Assembly (NCBI RefSeq): GCF_001953885.1
Contig: NZ_MQUS01000006.1
Span: 248,001 to 312,000 of the forward strand
Reading direction: 5' to 3'
DNA from: Streptomyces sp. IMTB 2501
GTDB taxonomy: Bacteria > Actinomycetota > Actinomycetes > Streptomycetales > Streptomycetaceae
Length of the DNA stretch: 64,000 nt
This document shows, piece after piece, positions 53,689 to 62,449 of the stretch. The notes below the pieces were generated by a model. The model was not told where the DNA came from and did no database searches. It was given only the letters and a program-made list of their open reading frames with translations. How positions within the stretch are numbered: the stretch's first letter is position 1; the number at the start of each line of letters is the position of its first letter. The translations under genes and the position numbers were made by a program.

Positions 53689-53731
53689 GTCCGGCGGCGG
53701 CCCGTTTCCCCTGTGCGGGCCGCCGCCGGAC
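53689..53731 (+). promoter_or_regulatory. Long leader hairpin before the second NlpC/P60 gene
   Basis: GTCCGGCGGCGGCCCG (53689-53704) and CGGGCCGCCGCCGGAC (53716-53731) form a perfect 16-bp stem with an 11-base loop. It ends 10 bases before the GGAAGGA ribosome-binding site. It could be an attenuator or an RNA-stability element. Confidence 0.7.
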
Positions 53732-53760
53732 GTGACGTACGGAAGGACGTGACGGTCCAG

Positions 53761-54825
53761 GTGGCAGCGCACCGCAAGCCCCGGCAACGCGCGACCGGTG
53801 GGCCTACGGCCCGGACGGCCGTCACTCTCGCCCTGGCGGGCGCGGCCACCGCGACAGGGTTCGACGGGACGGGACACGCCGGGCCACAGCTGACGCCGGC
53901 GCAGGTGAAGGCCAAGGTGGACCTGCTCTACCAGGAGGCCGAGGCGGCGACCGAGAAGTACGACGGCGCGAAGGAGGAGGCGGACTCGGCGCAGCGGCGG
54001 CTGAACGCGCTGCGGGACGAGACCGCCCGCAAGCAGGACGGTCTCAACTCCGCCCGGGGCGCGCTCGGTTCGTTCGCGACGGCGCAGTACCGCGACGGCG
54101 GCTTCGCTCCGGCCGTACAGCTCGCTCTGTCCGGCGACCCCGACCGGTATCTGGACGACGCCGCGTTCGCGGAGCGGGTCGGCCACCGGCAGGCCGCCGC
54201 CGTGTCGCAGGTGCGCGAACAGCTTCGGGAAATTGAGCAGTTGCGGGGCGCCGCGCGCGTCGAGCTGACCTCACTGCGGTCACGGCAGGCGCAGCTGAAA
54301 CGGCAGAAGAAGACCATCACCACCAAGCTGGACGAGGCCCGGCGCTTGCTGGCTGGGCTCACCGCGCGGCAGCGGGCCGAGGTGACCGGTGACGGCGCCG
54401 CGCCGGGTCGTGCCTCCCGGTCGGCGTCGGACACCCGGCAGGGGCTGGAGCAGACGGGGCCGGCCATGGCCCCGAACGCCCGTGCCGCGGCGGCCATTTC
54501 CTATGCCTACGCCAAGCTCGGCAGCCCCTATGTGTGGGGCGCGACCGGCCCGAACGCCTTCGACTGCTCGGGCCTGGTCCAGGCCGCCTACCGCGCCGCC
54601 GGTATCTCCCTGCCCCGCACCACCTACGCCCAGATCGACGCGGGCCGGCGCGTCTCCCGCTCCGAACTCCAGCCCGGGGACCTGGTGTTCTTCTACTCCG
54701 GGGTCAGCCATGTCGGCATCTACGTCGGCAATGGGCAGATCATCCACGCCCCGAACCCGTCGGCCCCGGTCCGGCTGGCCTCGGTCGATCTGATGCCGTT
54801 CGCGGGGGCGACCCGGGTGGTGTAG
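53761..54825 (+). CDS. Second secreted NlpC/P60 peptidoglycan endopeptidase
   Basis: 354-residue paralogue of 51520-52722 with the same order: basic N terminus (MAAHRKPRQR), signal-like hydrophobic stretch, coiled coils (about 45-105 and 140-205), a shorter linker and the NlpC/P60 domain (about 240-354). Catalytic residues are Cys269 in DCSGLVQAAY, His317 in SHVGIYVGNG and His329 in IIHAPNPS. The GTG at 53761 aligns with the start of the paralogue; GTG 53749, closer to GGAAGGA, is an alternative. Unlike its paralogue, it lacks a ydaO leader but has a large hairpin there. Confidence 0.9.
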   Translation: MAAHRKPRQRATGGPTARTAVTLALAGAATATGFDGTGHAGPQLTPAQVKAKVDLLYQEAEAATEKYDGAKEEADSAQRRLNALRDETARKQDGLNSARGALGSFATAQYRDGGFAPAVQLALSGDPDRYLDDAAFAERVGHRQAAAVSQVREQLREIEQLRGAARVELTSLRSRQAQLKRQKKTITTKLDEARRLLAGLTARQRAEVTGDGAAPGRASRSASDTRQGLEQTGPAMAPNARAAAAISYAYAKLGSPYVWGATGPNAFDCSGLVQAAYRAAGISLPRTTYAQIDAGRRVSRSELQPGDLVFFYSGVSHVGIYVGNGQIIHAPNPSAPVRLASVDLMPFAGATRVV

Positions 54826-54843
54826 GGGCGGGGCCCGTAGGGG

Positions 54844-55581
54844 TCAGACCAGGCGGCGGGCCGTCGCCCAGCGGGTCAGTTCGTGGCGGTTGGACAGCTG
54901 GAGCTTGCGCAGGACCGCCGAGACATGGGACTCGACCGTCTTCACCGAGATGAAGAGCTGCTTGGCGATCTCCTTGTAGGCGTAGCCACGGGCGATCAGG
55001 CGCAGCACCTCGCGTTCGCGCTGGGTGAGGCGGTCCAGGTCCTCGTCCACGGGCGGAGCGTCGGTGGAGGCGAAGGCGTCCAGGACGAACCCGGCCAGCC
55101 GCGGGGAGAAGACGGCGTCGCCCTCCTGGACACGGAAGATCGAGTCCACCAGGTCGGTGCCGGTGATGGTCTTGGTGACATAGCCGCGGGCACCCCCGCG
55201 GATCACGCCGATCACGTCCTCCGCCGCGTCGGACACGGACAGCGCGAGAAAGCGGACGGGCCGCTCGGTGTCCGCGGTCAACGCCGCGCACCGGCGCAGC
55301 ACTTCGACACCGCCGCCGCCCGGCAGATGGACGTCGAGGAGGACCACCTCGGGCCGGGTCGCGGTGATGACCGTGACCGCCTGGTCGACGTCCGCGGCCT
55401 CGCCGACCACCTCGACCCCGGTCTCGGCGGTCTGCCCGATCTCGGCCTGGACTCCGGTGCGGAACATCCGGTGGTCGTCCACGAGCACCACCCGTACGTG
55501 CCGCCCGCCGTCTCCGGCAGCCCCGGAACCGGCCGTCCCGGCGGCTCCCGCCGTGCCGTTCGTCTCGGTCGCGTCACTCAT
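54844..55581 (-). CDS. NarL/LuxR-family response regulator (LiaR-like)
   Basis: 245 residues. After an Ala/Gly-rich N terminus the receiver domain (about 28-145) has VVLVDDHRMFR, the phospho-acceptor Asp83 in VVLLDVHLPGGG, and Lys in YVTKTITGTDL. The C-terminal LuxR helix-turn-helix (about 180-240) is LTQREREVLRLIARGYAYKE with ISVKTVESHVSAVLRKL. Its start overlaps the kinase stop (ATGA), so the pair is co-translated. With the PspC-histidine kinase and the divergent LiaF-like protein it forms an envelope-stress module. Confidence 0.92.
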   Translation of the reverse strand: MSDATETNGTAGAAGTAGSGAAGDGGRHVRVVLVDDHRMFRTGVQAEIGQTAETGVEVVGEAADVDQAVTVITATRPEVVLLDVHLPGGGGVEVLRRCAALTADTERPVRFLALSVSDAAEDVIGVIRGGARGYVTKTITGTDLVDSIFRVQEGDAVFSPRLAGFVLDAFASTDAPPVDEDLDRLTQREREVLRLIARGYAYKEIAKQLFISVKTVESHVSAVLRKLQLSNRHELTRWATARRLV

Positions 55582-56867
55582 GACGTCTTCTCCGCCCTCT
55601 CCATCTCCAGCTCGACCTCCGTGCCGCCGCCCGGCACCGGCCGCAGCCGGGCCGTTCCGCCGTTGCGCTCCATGCGGCCGATGATCGATTCTCTGACGCC
55701 CATGCGGTCGGCGGGTATCGAGTCGAGGTCGAAGCCCGGGCCACGGTCACGCACGGACACGAAGACCGTCCTTCCCTCGACTTCGGCATAGACCTGTACG
55801 GCGCCGCCCTCGCCACCGTACTTGGCGGCGTTCACCATCGCCTCGCGCGCGGCCTGCATCTGCGCGCCGGTCCTCTCGTCGAGCGGGCAGTCACCGACGA
55901 TGACGACCTCGATGGGCACCCCGTGCTTGTCCTCCACCTCGGCGGCGCTGCGCCGCACCGCCTCGGCGACCGTGTCCGGCTCGTCGGCCTCGTCCTTGCC
56001 GGTGCCCTCCGGCTTGTACAGCCAGGTGCGCAGGTCGCGCTCCTGGGCGCGGGCCAGGCGGCGCACCTCGTTCCCGTTGTCGGCGTTGCGCTGGATCAGG
56101 GTCAGGGTGTGCAGCACGGAGTCGTGGACGTGGGCGGCGACCTCGGCGCGCTCCTGGGCGCGGATGCGCATCAGGCGTTCCTCGGACAGGTCCTGGGTCA
56201 TGCGGACCAGATACGGGCCGGCGAGGAGCGTGATGCCGACCAGGACGACGAGGGCCGCCTGGAGGACCGCGCCGAGATGGGCGGCCGAGCCCTGCAACAC
56301 GAAGATGGCGGAGACACCGGCCGTGACGAGCAGGACACCGCCTGCCGCGCGCAGCAGGGTGAGGGTGCGGCGCCGGCGGCCGACCTCGGCCCAGCGGGCC
56401 CGGCGGGCGTTGTCCGCCTGGCGCCAGACGAGGGCGACACCGGCCGCGACGAGGACGGCGGGCAGCAGATACGCCTTGGCCGCGCCGCCCAGATTGACGC
56501 TGCCCACGAAGACCATGGACACGATGACCATGAGCAGCAGCGCGACGATCTGGCCCTTTTCGGGTCTGCGGGCCAGGAGTCTGCGGCGGCCGTCCGGGGT
56601 GGTCGCGGTGCCGACGAGCGGCTGTTTCTGCTCCCCGACACCGCCGACGCCGAGCGGGACCCAGAACCAGAACGCCGCGTACAGCAGCGCGCCGAGGCCG
56701 TTGGCCATGAACAGGCCGACGAAGGCTAGCCGGACCCAGATGACGGGCAGCCCGAGATGCCCAGCGAGGCCCCGCGCCACTCCGCCGAGCCAGCGTCCGT
56801 CGCTGCTGCGGTAGAGCTTGCGCGGCGGCCGCGGGTCGTCGACTGGCAGGCTTGCGGCTTCCGGCAT
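55578..56867 (-). CDS. PspC-domain sensor histidine kinase (LiaS-like)
   Basis: 429 residues. An N-terminal PspC domain (about 15-85: KLYRSSDGRWLGGVARGLAG, then WFWVPLG) leads into several membrane segments (to about 225). A HisKA_3 dimerisation region follows with the phospho-His in EVAAHVHDSVLHTLTLIQRN near residue 250. The HATPase domain has N-box REAMVNAAKYGGEGGAVQV and G-box VRDRGPGFDLDSIP. The PspC part probably senses membrane stress. The ATG at 56867 (MPEAASLPVDD) is chosen. Divergent from the PspC-LiaF-like gene. Confidence 0.92.
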   Translation of the reverse strand: MPEAASLPVDDPRPPRKLYRSSDGRWLGGVARGLAGHLGLPVIWVRLAFVGLFMANGLGALLYAAFWFWVPLGVGGVGEQKQPLVGTATTPDGRRRLLARRPEKGQIVALLLMVIVSMVFVGSVNLGGAAKAYLLPAVLVAAGVALVWRQADNARRARWAEVGRRRRTLTLLRAAGGVLLVTAGVSAIFVLQGSAAHLGAVLQAALVVLVGITLLAGPYLVRMTQDLSEERLMRIRAQERAEVAAHVHDSVLHTLTLIQRNADNGNEVRRLARAQERDLRTWLYKPEGTGKDEADEPDTVAEAVRRSAAEVEDKHGVPIEVVIVGDCPLDERTGAQMQAAREAMVNAAKYGGEGGAVQVYAEVEGRTVFVSVRDRGPGFDLDSIPADRMGVRESIIGRMERNGGTARLRPVPGGGTEVELEMERAEKTS

Positions 56868-56902
56868 GCCAACGATGGTCACATGGCCGGCAGGGCCAGG
56901 CA

Positions 56903-57033
56903 TCAGGGTCGGTCCCCGAGACGCCCCTGATCTTCCGCGGAGCCGGGTCGGGGAGCGCCGGACCGGGGCGGTCCGGTGCCGCTCGAACGGTTCCCCGCAC
57001 CGTCTCAGGGCCGATTTCAGGGTTCGCCCAGGG
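56903..57033. promoter_or_regulatory. Array of TCAGGG hexamers in the divergent kinase/PspC promoter region
   Basis: TCAGGG at 56903-56908 and inverted CCCTGA at 56925-56930, then TCAGGG at 57005-57010 and 57017-57022 and CCAGGG at 57028-57033 (12- and 11-bp period). Repeated hexamers one helical turn apart between a response-regulator operon and its probable partner suggest binding sites of the NarL-type regulator. Confidence 0.5.
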
Positions 57034-57078
57034 TCGTCCCGACTGCCGCGGCGGCGGCCGGGCGGTCACCATGGACAC

Positions 57079-58536
57079 ATGACGGATCACGAGCACGCCG
57101 CGACGGGTCCGGGACCCGGCCCCGGCCCGCGCCCGGCCCCGGGCACCGGACCGACGGATGCCGCGCCCGCCGCGACGGGGAAGACGGGAGCGGCCGGCAC
57201 CGGCACCGACACACATGCCGACGAACAGCGGCAGGACCAGGACCAGCCGGCCGCCGAGGCCCCCGAGCGTTTCCGGCGCGACCGCCGGCACAAGATGATC
57301 GCGGGCGTGTGCGCGGGCCTGGGCCGGCACACCGACATGGACCCGGTGATCTTCCGCGTCACCCTGGCCGTGCTGTCCGCGACCGGTGGCATCGGCCTCA
57401 TCTTCTACGGCTTCGCCTGGCTCCTCGTGCCGTACGAGGACGAGGAGGAGAACGAGGTCCGCAAGCTGCTGACCGGCCGGGTCGACGGCCAGGCACTCGC
57501 CGCCGTGCTGTTCGCCCTGGTCGGCTGCGGAGTCTTCCTGACCATGCTGAGAAACGGCGGGGTGCTGGCCTTCGCCGCGGTGCTCTCCCTGCTGCTGGCG
57601 GGCACCGGGTACTGGTCGCGGCGCCGAGGCGCCCCCGATCCCGACCCGCTGGCCGCGCAGGCCGCCGCCGACGCCCCGCCGGAGGCCCAGGCGCCGCCGG
57701 TCGTCGCCATCTACCCGTCGTGGTGGCGGGATCCGATCGTCAAGGACGGCACCCACGTCGGCGGCACCGGATATCTGTGGGGGCCCGGCGACAGCCGTGA
57801 CCGGGACCTCACCTCGGTGATCGACGTCGGCATCGCCACCCCCTGGACCCACCCCGGCTCCATACGGCCGCGGCCCGCCGCGCCCCCGAGACCGCGCGGG
57901 CCGCGCTGGATCGGCGGCTGGGTGTTCCTGCTCGCCCTGATGGCGGGCGGCCTGGGCACCGGGCTGACCTGGGACACGCATCCGCTGGGCACCAGCCTGC
58001 AGACCGGACTGGCGTGCGCGCTGGCGGTGTTCGGGCTGGGCCTCATGGTCAGCGCGTTCCTGGGGCGTACGGGAGCCGGGACGGTGTTCCTGGGAATCGT
58101 CACGGCGGCTCTGCTCGCCGGGGCGTCGGCCATGCCCAAGGACATCACCACCCACTGGAGGGACACCTCCTGGACGCCCGCCGCAACGGCGCAGGTGCGG
58201 CCGGAGTACGACCTCGGCACCGGGCGCGGCACCCTCGACCTGAGCCGGGTGCGTCCGGGCAGGGGAAGGACGGTCGCCACGGACGCCCACGTGGGTGCGG
58301 GACAGCTGAAGGTGATCGTGCCGGCGGACGTGACCGTGCGGATGAAGATCGATGTGGGAGCGGGCGACATCCGGTTGCCCGGGGAGAACGGGAATGGGAA
58401 GGACGTGGACGTGCAGCCGGACAGGCACAAGAGCGTGACGCTGGCTCCGGCCGAGGGCGCCAAGGACGCGGGCACGCTGGACCTCAAGCTCGGCGTCGGC
58501 CTGGGAGAGGTGGAGGTCGGTCGTGCTGCGTCATGA
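57079..58536 (+). CDS. PspC-domain membrane protein with LiaF-like C-terminal domain
   Basis: 485 residues. A Gly/Pro/Thr-rich tail (1-62) precedes a PspC domain (about 65-125: RFRRDRRHKMIAGVCAGLGR, FYGFAWLLVPYEDEE). About six membrane segments follow (FALVGCGVFLTML, LALMAGGLGTGLTW, GTVFLGIVTAALLAG and others). The last 110 residues form a beta-rich domain (VGAGQLKVIVPADVTVRMKI, then DVGAGDIRLPG) like the C terminus of LiaF and other cell-wall-stress response proteins. It probably inhibits or tunes the neighbouring LiaS-like kinase. The ATG at 57079 starts MTDHEHAATG. Confidence 0.85.
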   Translation: MTDHEHAATGPGPGPGPRPAPGTGPTDAAPAATGKTGAAGTGTDTHADEQRQDQDQPAAEAPERFRRDRRHKMIAGVCAGLGRHTDMDPVIFRVTLAVLSATGGIGLIFYGFAWLLVPYEDEEENEVRKLLTGRVDGQALAAVLFALVGCGVFLTMLRNGGVLAFAAVLSLLLAGTGYWSRRRGAPDPDPLAAQAAADAPPEAQAPPVVAIYPSWWRDPIVKDGTHVGGTGYLWGPGDSRDRDLTSVIDVGIATPWTHPGSIRPRPAAPPRPRGPRWIGGWVFLLALMAGGLGTGLTWDTHPLGTSLQTGLACALAVFGLGLMVSAFLGRTGAGTVFLGIVTAALLAGASAMPKDITTHWRDTSWTPAATAQVRPEYDLGTGRGTLDLSRVRPGRGRTVATDAHVGAGQLKVIVPADVTVRMKIDVGAGDIRLPGENGNGKDVDVQPDRHKSVTLAPAEGAKDAGTLDLKLGVGLGEVEVGRAAS

Positions 58537-58732
58537 GTTCCAGCCCGGGAGGCTGGTCGCCGGGCTTTTCCTCACCGCCACCGGCGTGGTCTTCGCGGGA
58601 GACGCGGGCGGGCTGTGGGAGACGCCGTGGTTCGCGGTCGTGCCGCTGATCGTGGGCGGCCTGTGCCTGGCCGGTGCCACGGCGACGGTGGCACGGGGCA
58701 TACGCAGACGGGGCGGCACGGAGAGCGGCTAG
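58523..58732 (+). CDS. Small two-segment membrane protein
   Basis: 69 residues: GTG start (MLRHEFQPGRLVAGLFLTAT), two hydrophobic segments (LVAGLFLTATGVVFA and VPLIVGGLCLAGATATVA) and a basic C terminus (RGIRRRGG). It overlaps the end of the PspC-LiaF-like gene by 14 bases and is probably a translationally coupled accessory of that protein. The last bases overlap the convergent TetR remnant. Confidence 0.8.
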   Translation: MLRHEFQPGRLVAGLFLTATGVVFAGDAGGLWETPWFAVVPLIVGGLCLAGATATVARGIRRRGGTESG

Positions 58733-59325
58733 GCGGTCCGGCCCGGTTCGGGCAGATCCTGGCCGGCGTTCGGCCCCTGGCGGACGTACAGGCCCTCCAG
58801 GAGCGTGGCCGGACAGCGGCGGGCGGTTTCGACACGGGCTGCGGGGGCGCCGTGGACATTCGCGGCGTGGGCGACTCCGCACATCAGCGGGACCAGGTCG
58901 GCGGCGGTCAGGCCGGCGCGTACCACTCCGGCGTCGCGGGCCCGCTCCAGCAGCTCTCTGCCGACCGACGACAGGGTCCGCTTCGGTTCGGTGGTGCGGG
59001 GCAGGGTGTCCGTGGCCGCAGCGGTGACCGGGGCCAGGGACGCGTCGGTGACCTGCGCTTCGACGGTGCGGGTCAGGGAGCCGGCCAGGGCGCGGCCGGG
59101 GTCGTCGTCGGCCGGCGCCTGCTCGCCCTGGGCGGTGAGGCTTCCATGGTGGGGGTGGCGACGGTTTCCAAGAGTGCCTCGGCCGCGGGGAAGTGGCGAC
59201 AGACGGTGCCGACGCCGAGGTGGGCCCGGCGGGCGATGTCGTTGAGCTGCAGTGGTGTGCCTTCGCCGACGTGGTCGCGCGCCACCGAGACGATCCGTTC
59301 CCAGTTCCGGGCGGCGTCCTTGCGC
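58729..59325 (-). pseudogene. Frameshifted TetR-family regulator
   Basis: The N-terminal part reads AARNWERIVSVARDHV, then LQLNDIARRAHLGVGTVCRH, a normal TetR helix-turn-helix. At about 59140-59143 one base appears lost (GAAGCCTCACC where GAAGCCCTCACC would keep frame). The rest continues in another frame as LTAQGEQAPADDDPGRALAG, then AQVTDASLAPVTAA and LLERARDAGVVRAGLTAADL, down to a stop at 58729. The N-terminal frame also lacks a good start codon before the DoxX gene end. A sequencing error is a possible alternative for the shift. Confidence 0.82.
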
Positions 59326-59859
59326 CTAGCGGTAGCCGCCCAAGTGCTGTCGGCGTCGCGCTCGCCAGGCGGCGTCGACGGAGAGGTAGGGGGCGCCGGC
59401 GAGGATCAGGGGGAGCCAGGCCATCAGGTAGGCGAGGTCGTTGCCGTAGTAGTAGGGAGTCGTCGCCCAGCTCACCGTCATCCACAGGCTGAACGAGATC
59501 AGCGCGCCGCCGAGCGCGGCCAGCCGGCCGAGCAGACCGAGCAGGGTGCCGATGCCGACGGCCAGTTCACCGAGGGCGATGCCGTAGCCGAAGCCCACGG
59601 GGGCCTTCAGGGCCAGGTCGACCAGGGCCGGGATGGCCGCGGAGTCGCGGGCGGCACGCATGGTGTCGCCGATGGACCCGGCACCGCCGGACTTCATGAA
59701 GGCGCTGTCGGTGAGCTTGTCCAGGCCGGCGTAGACGAAGGTGACGCCGAGGAAGACGCGGAGCGGCAGAAGGGCGTACTGGGCTGCGGTGTCGCGCCAG
59801 CCGCGCGGGCCGTTGAGCCGGTTCATGTGCGTGTCGCTCCGCATACCGTGAGTCATCAT
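59326..59859 (-). CDS. DoxX-family membrane protein
   Basis: 177 residues with four membrane segments: PLRVFLGVTFVYAGLDKLTD near residue 35, GYGIALGELAVGIGTLLGLL, LAALGGALISFSLWMTVSW and LAYLMAWLPLILAGAPYLS. The first segment carries the usual DoxX GLDKL motif. DoxX proteins are linked to redox balance and sometimes to thiosulfate or quinone oxidation. The ATG at 59859 (MMTHGMRSD) follows GAGAGG. The TetR remnant directly downstream overlapped its 3' end, so it may once have been regulated locally. Confidence 0.85.
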   Translation of the reverse strand: MMTHGMRSDTHMNRLNGPRGWRDTAAQYALLPLRVFLGVTFVYAGLDKLTDSAFMKSGGAGSIGDTMRAARDSAAIPALVDLALKAPVGFGYGIALGELAVGIGTLLGLLGRLAALGGALISFSLWMTVSWATTPYYYGNDLAYLMAWLPLILAGAPYLSVDAAWRARRRQHLGGYR

Positions 59860-60090
59860 CGCCAACCGCCTCTCGCCCGCCGACCCACCCCTCACCTGAC
59901 CATACGTACGACCAGGGGGCGCAGTTCAATCCCATCCCGGACGTTTTTCCGGAATTCGGGTCCGCGTGCGACCCGTGGCGCGAGGAGGGGCTGGGCAGGG
60001 TGCGCCGGATGCGATCGGCGTACGGGGATCACCGGGCGCCGGCGCCCTTCAGACGGTCACCTGGAGGGTTCGGTCGGGCATCGGGACGGT

Positions 60091-61371
60091 TCAGTCGGTC
60101 ACCTGGACGATGCACCGGTTGGTGGCCACCCCGGCCGCGGTGACCACCTGCACCTCCACCGCTCCGGGCTCGACATCGGCCGGAACGGGCACGGTCAGAG
60201 CGGTGTCGGTGGGGTTGCTGAAGCCGCCCGCGACGGGCACCAGCGGCACGTGCACATCGACCGTGCCGATGCGGACCACCATGCGGGAGAGCCGGTCGGC
60301 GCCCTGGGCGCCGGGTGGCACGAAGCCGGCACCGCGGATCTCGATGTCGTCACCGGTGCGGATCGGCCCGTCCAGGTCGCCGGGTTCGCGGACGCGGACC
60401 ACGGAGAGGACGACCGGGCGGCCGCCCTCGGCGTACTTGCCGGCGAGGTAGGTCGCGGCCGAGATCAGCACCACCACGCCCAGCCCCCAGGGCAGGTCGG
60501 GCAGTTGGTCGGGGCGGCGGGCCAGGCGTACGGCGGCGAACAGCAGGGCGACGGCGCTGATGGCGACGTACTGGATGTCGGCGAAGGCGCCCCGGCCGGA
60601 GTCGTCGGTGAGCAGGTCGGCGGCACGCGGCCGGTGCGCCGGCACCTTCTGCAGCCGCTGCGCGAGGACCCGCAGGCTCACCACCCGCCGGACCAGGACG
60701 GCGATGCCGCAGACCACAGCGAGCACGGTCACGACGCCCGCACCGCGCGCCAGGTCGAGGCCCGAGATCAGCGCGTCGCGTTCGGCGTGGCCGGACGCGC
60801 CGGCCAGCCGGGCGGCCAGCAGCAGCACGGCGTAGCCGACGAACAGCACCCAACAGGCGGCCACCGTACGGGAGGTGGACATCCGGTTGTCCTCGCCGAT
60901 CACCGGGGCCAGCACCCCGCCACGCGCCCGGTGCAGCCAGGAGGCGGCGCTGAGCGTGCCGGCGACGACGAGCGCAGCGGCCAGGGCCGCGGTGCGCGCG
61001 CCGGTCCAGCCCGTGCCGACGGCGGTGAGCGCCTCGCCGAGCAGCAGCGCGAGGACCGCGCCCCACACCGCGCACACCGTGCGCCGCCACAGCCGGGCGA
61101 GCCTTGCCGCACCCTCCGCGCGGCCGCGTTCGGCGACGGCCTCCGCCCGCTGGGTCAGTTCCTCGGACACCCACTGACGGGACGCCGAGGCCGAGTGCGC
61201 CACGGCCGCCGGCAGTCCCTGCCCGGCCGCGAACTCGTCGCGCCGGCGCAGAAACGCGGCGACGGCCCGCCGGTGCCCCTCACGGGCGCCGTGCGGACAG
61301 TCCCCGCAGGTGCATCCGCCCCCGTGCATCCCGTCGACATCCGTGCCCAGTCCCGTCTCCTGCACCGCCAC
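60091..61371 (-). CDS. Membrane protein with a Cys-rich N terminus and a C-terminal IPT/TIG-like domain
   Basis: 426 residues. The N terminus has GMHGGGCTCGDCPHGAREGH, three Cys and two His that could bind a metal. Six hydrophobic segments follow between about 105 and 300 (VWGAVLALLLGEALTAVG, WVLFVGYAVLLLAARLAG, AGVVTVLAVVCGIAVLV and others). The last 110 residues form a beta domain (GPIRTGDDIEIRGAGFVPPG, then VEPGAVEVQVVTAAGVATN) resembling IPT/TIG folds. The GTG at 61371 has AAAGGAGG nine bases upstream, which decides the start. Function unknown. Confidence 0.75.
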   Translation of the reverse strand: MAVQETGLGTDVDGMHGGGCTCGDCPHGAREGHRRAVAAFLRRRDEFAAGQGLPAAVAHSASASRQWVSEELTQRAEAVAERGRAEGAARLARLWRRTVCAVWGAVLALLLGEALTAVGTGWTGARTAALAAALVVAGTLSAASWLHRARGGVLAPVIGEDNRMSTSRTVAACWVLFVGYAVLLLAARLAGASGHAERDALISGLDLARGAGVVTVLAVVCGIAVLVRRVVSLRVLAQRLQKVPAHRPRAADLLTDDSGRGAFADIQYVAISAVALLFAAVRLARRPDQLPDLPWGLGVVVLISAATYLAGKYAEGGRPVVLSVVRVREPGDLDGPIRTGDDIEIRGAGFVPPGAQGADRLSRMVVRIGTVDVHVPLVPVAGGFSNPTDTALTVPVPADVEPGAVEVQVVTAAGVATNRCIVQVTD

Positions 61372-61561
61372 GCCCGGCGCCCTCCTTTCCCACGACTCAC
61401 CGGCCCGGTCGGCGGCCCTGGGATAGAGGGCTTCGCCACCGCGCAACTCCCTTGCGTCGACAGCGAATTGTGCCCTACGGCAGGCCGTCCGGATTCGTCG
61501 GGCCGGGTCACGGCGGGTGAACTACGGGCCACCGTGTTGACCCGGCTGCGAGAATTCCCTT

Positions 61562-62449
61562 ATGGCCGAGATCATCCAGCGGGACGGGACCTGGGCCTTC
61601 GACGGCAGCACGATCCGGATCACCCCCGGACTGCACCGCTGCGTACCGCTGTTCCGGCAGACGTACGGGGAGATCTCCGTACCGCTGGAAGCGGTCTCGG
61701 ACGTCGTCTACGAACCCGAGCGCAAGCGCGGCCGGCTGCGGATGCGGCTGCGCGAGGGCGCCGATCCGCTGCTGCAGGCGACGGGCGGGCGGCTGCCGGA
61801 CCCGGCCGACCCCTACCGGCTGACGGTGGCCGCGGACCGCGGCGGGGTCGCGGAGTACGTCGCCGAGGAGATCCGGCACGCCCTGCTCCTCGACCGGATC
61901 CCCAAGGAGCCCACGACCGCCTATCTGCTGCCGGGCCCGCCGGTACCGGTGTCCGTGCGGTCCTCCGACGGCACGGTCTCCTTCGACGGCACGCAGGTGC
62001 GCATCGACTGGGCCGACTCCTCCGACCGGGTCAAACGCGCGACCGGCCCGCGGATCATCGCCCTGTGCGATCTGGTGCATGTGGAGTGGCTGCCCAACTC
62101 CGGGTTCGAGGACGGCTTTCTGCGGTTCGTGATCCCGGAGACGGTGTTCTCCAAGCTGCCGCCCGAGCGGGACCCCTACACCCTGGATCTGTGGGGCAAC
62201 GTGCGGCGGGATCTGCTGACCGCGCTGGTCGCGACGGCCGTCACCGCCCGGCTGCCGCATCCCTCCACCCGCGCGGGCGGCGCCGGCGACGGCCGGGAGC
62301 GGCAGCGGGCGCTCGTACCGGCGCAGAGCGACCACCAAGACGTACTGCTGCGCCGGCTGCGGGAGTTGGGCGAGTTGCACCGGGACGGGGTGCTCACGGA
62401 CGAGGAGTTCGCGCGGACCAAGGCGGCCGTGCTGAGAGGTTTCAGCTGA
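61562..62449 (+). CDS. DUF4429 protein with C-terminal SHOCT motif
   Basis: 295 residues. Two DUF4429 repeats are visible: the first begins IQRDGTWAFDGSTIRITPG, the second SVRSSDGTVSFDGTQVRIDW, each followed by a beta-rich part (VVYEPERKRGRLRMRLREGA; VEWLPNSGFEDGFLRFVIPE). The C terminus is a SHOCT helix pair, LRELGELHRDGVLTDEEFAR. SHOCT tails mediate oligomerisation or membrane association. The ATG at 61562 has no ribosome-binding site and may be leaderless. The stop region is duplicated (see the repeat at 62443). Confidence 0.83.
   Translation: MAEIIQRDGTWAFDGSTIRITPGLHRCVPLFRQTYGEISVPLEAVSDVVYEPERKRGRLRMRLREGADPLLQATGGRLPDPADPYRLTVAADRGGVAEYVAEEIRHALLLDRIPKEPTTAYLLPGPPVPVSVRSSDGTVSFDGTQVRIDWADSSDRVKRATGPRIIALCDLVHVEWLPNSGFEDGFLRFVIPETVFSKLPPERDPYTLDLWGNVRRDLLTALVATAVTARLPHPSTRAGGAGDGRERQRALVPAQSDHQDVLLRRLRELGELHRDGVLTDEEFARTKAAVLRGFS

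Larger units (their letters stand above)
53354..53760. other. Divergent intergenic region before the second NlpC/P60 gene
   Basis: 407 bp without a gene. It contains CGCATATATGCG (53434-53445), a tandem ACGGTCACAT duplication (53534-53553), a candidate promoter TTACCT-N18-TAGCGT (53587-53616) and a 16-bp-stem hairpin (53689-53731). No ydaO riboswitch blocks are present. Confidence 0.65.
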
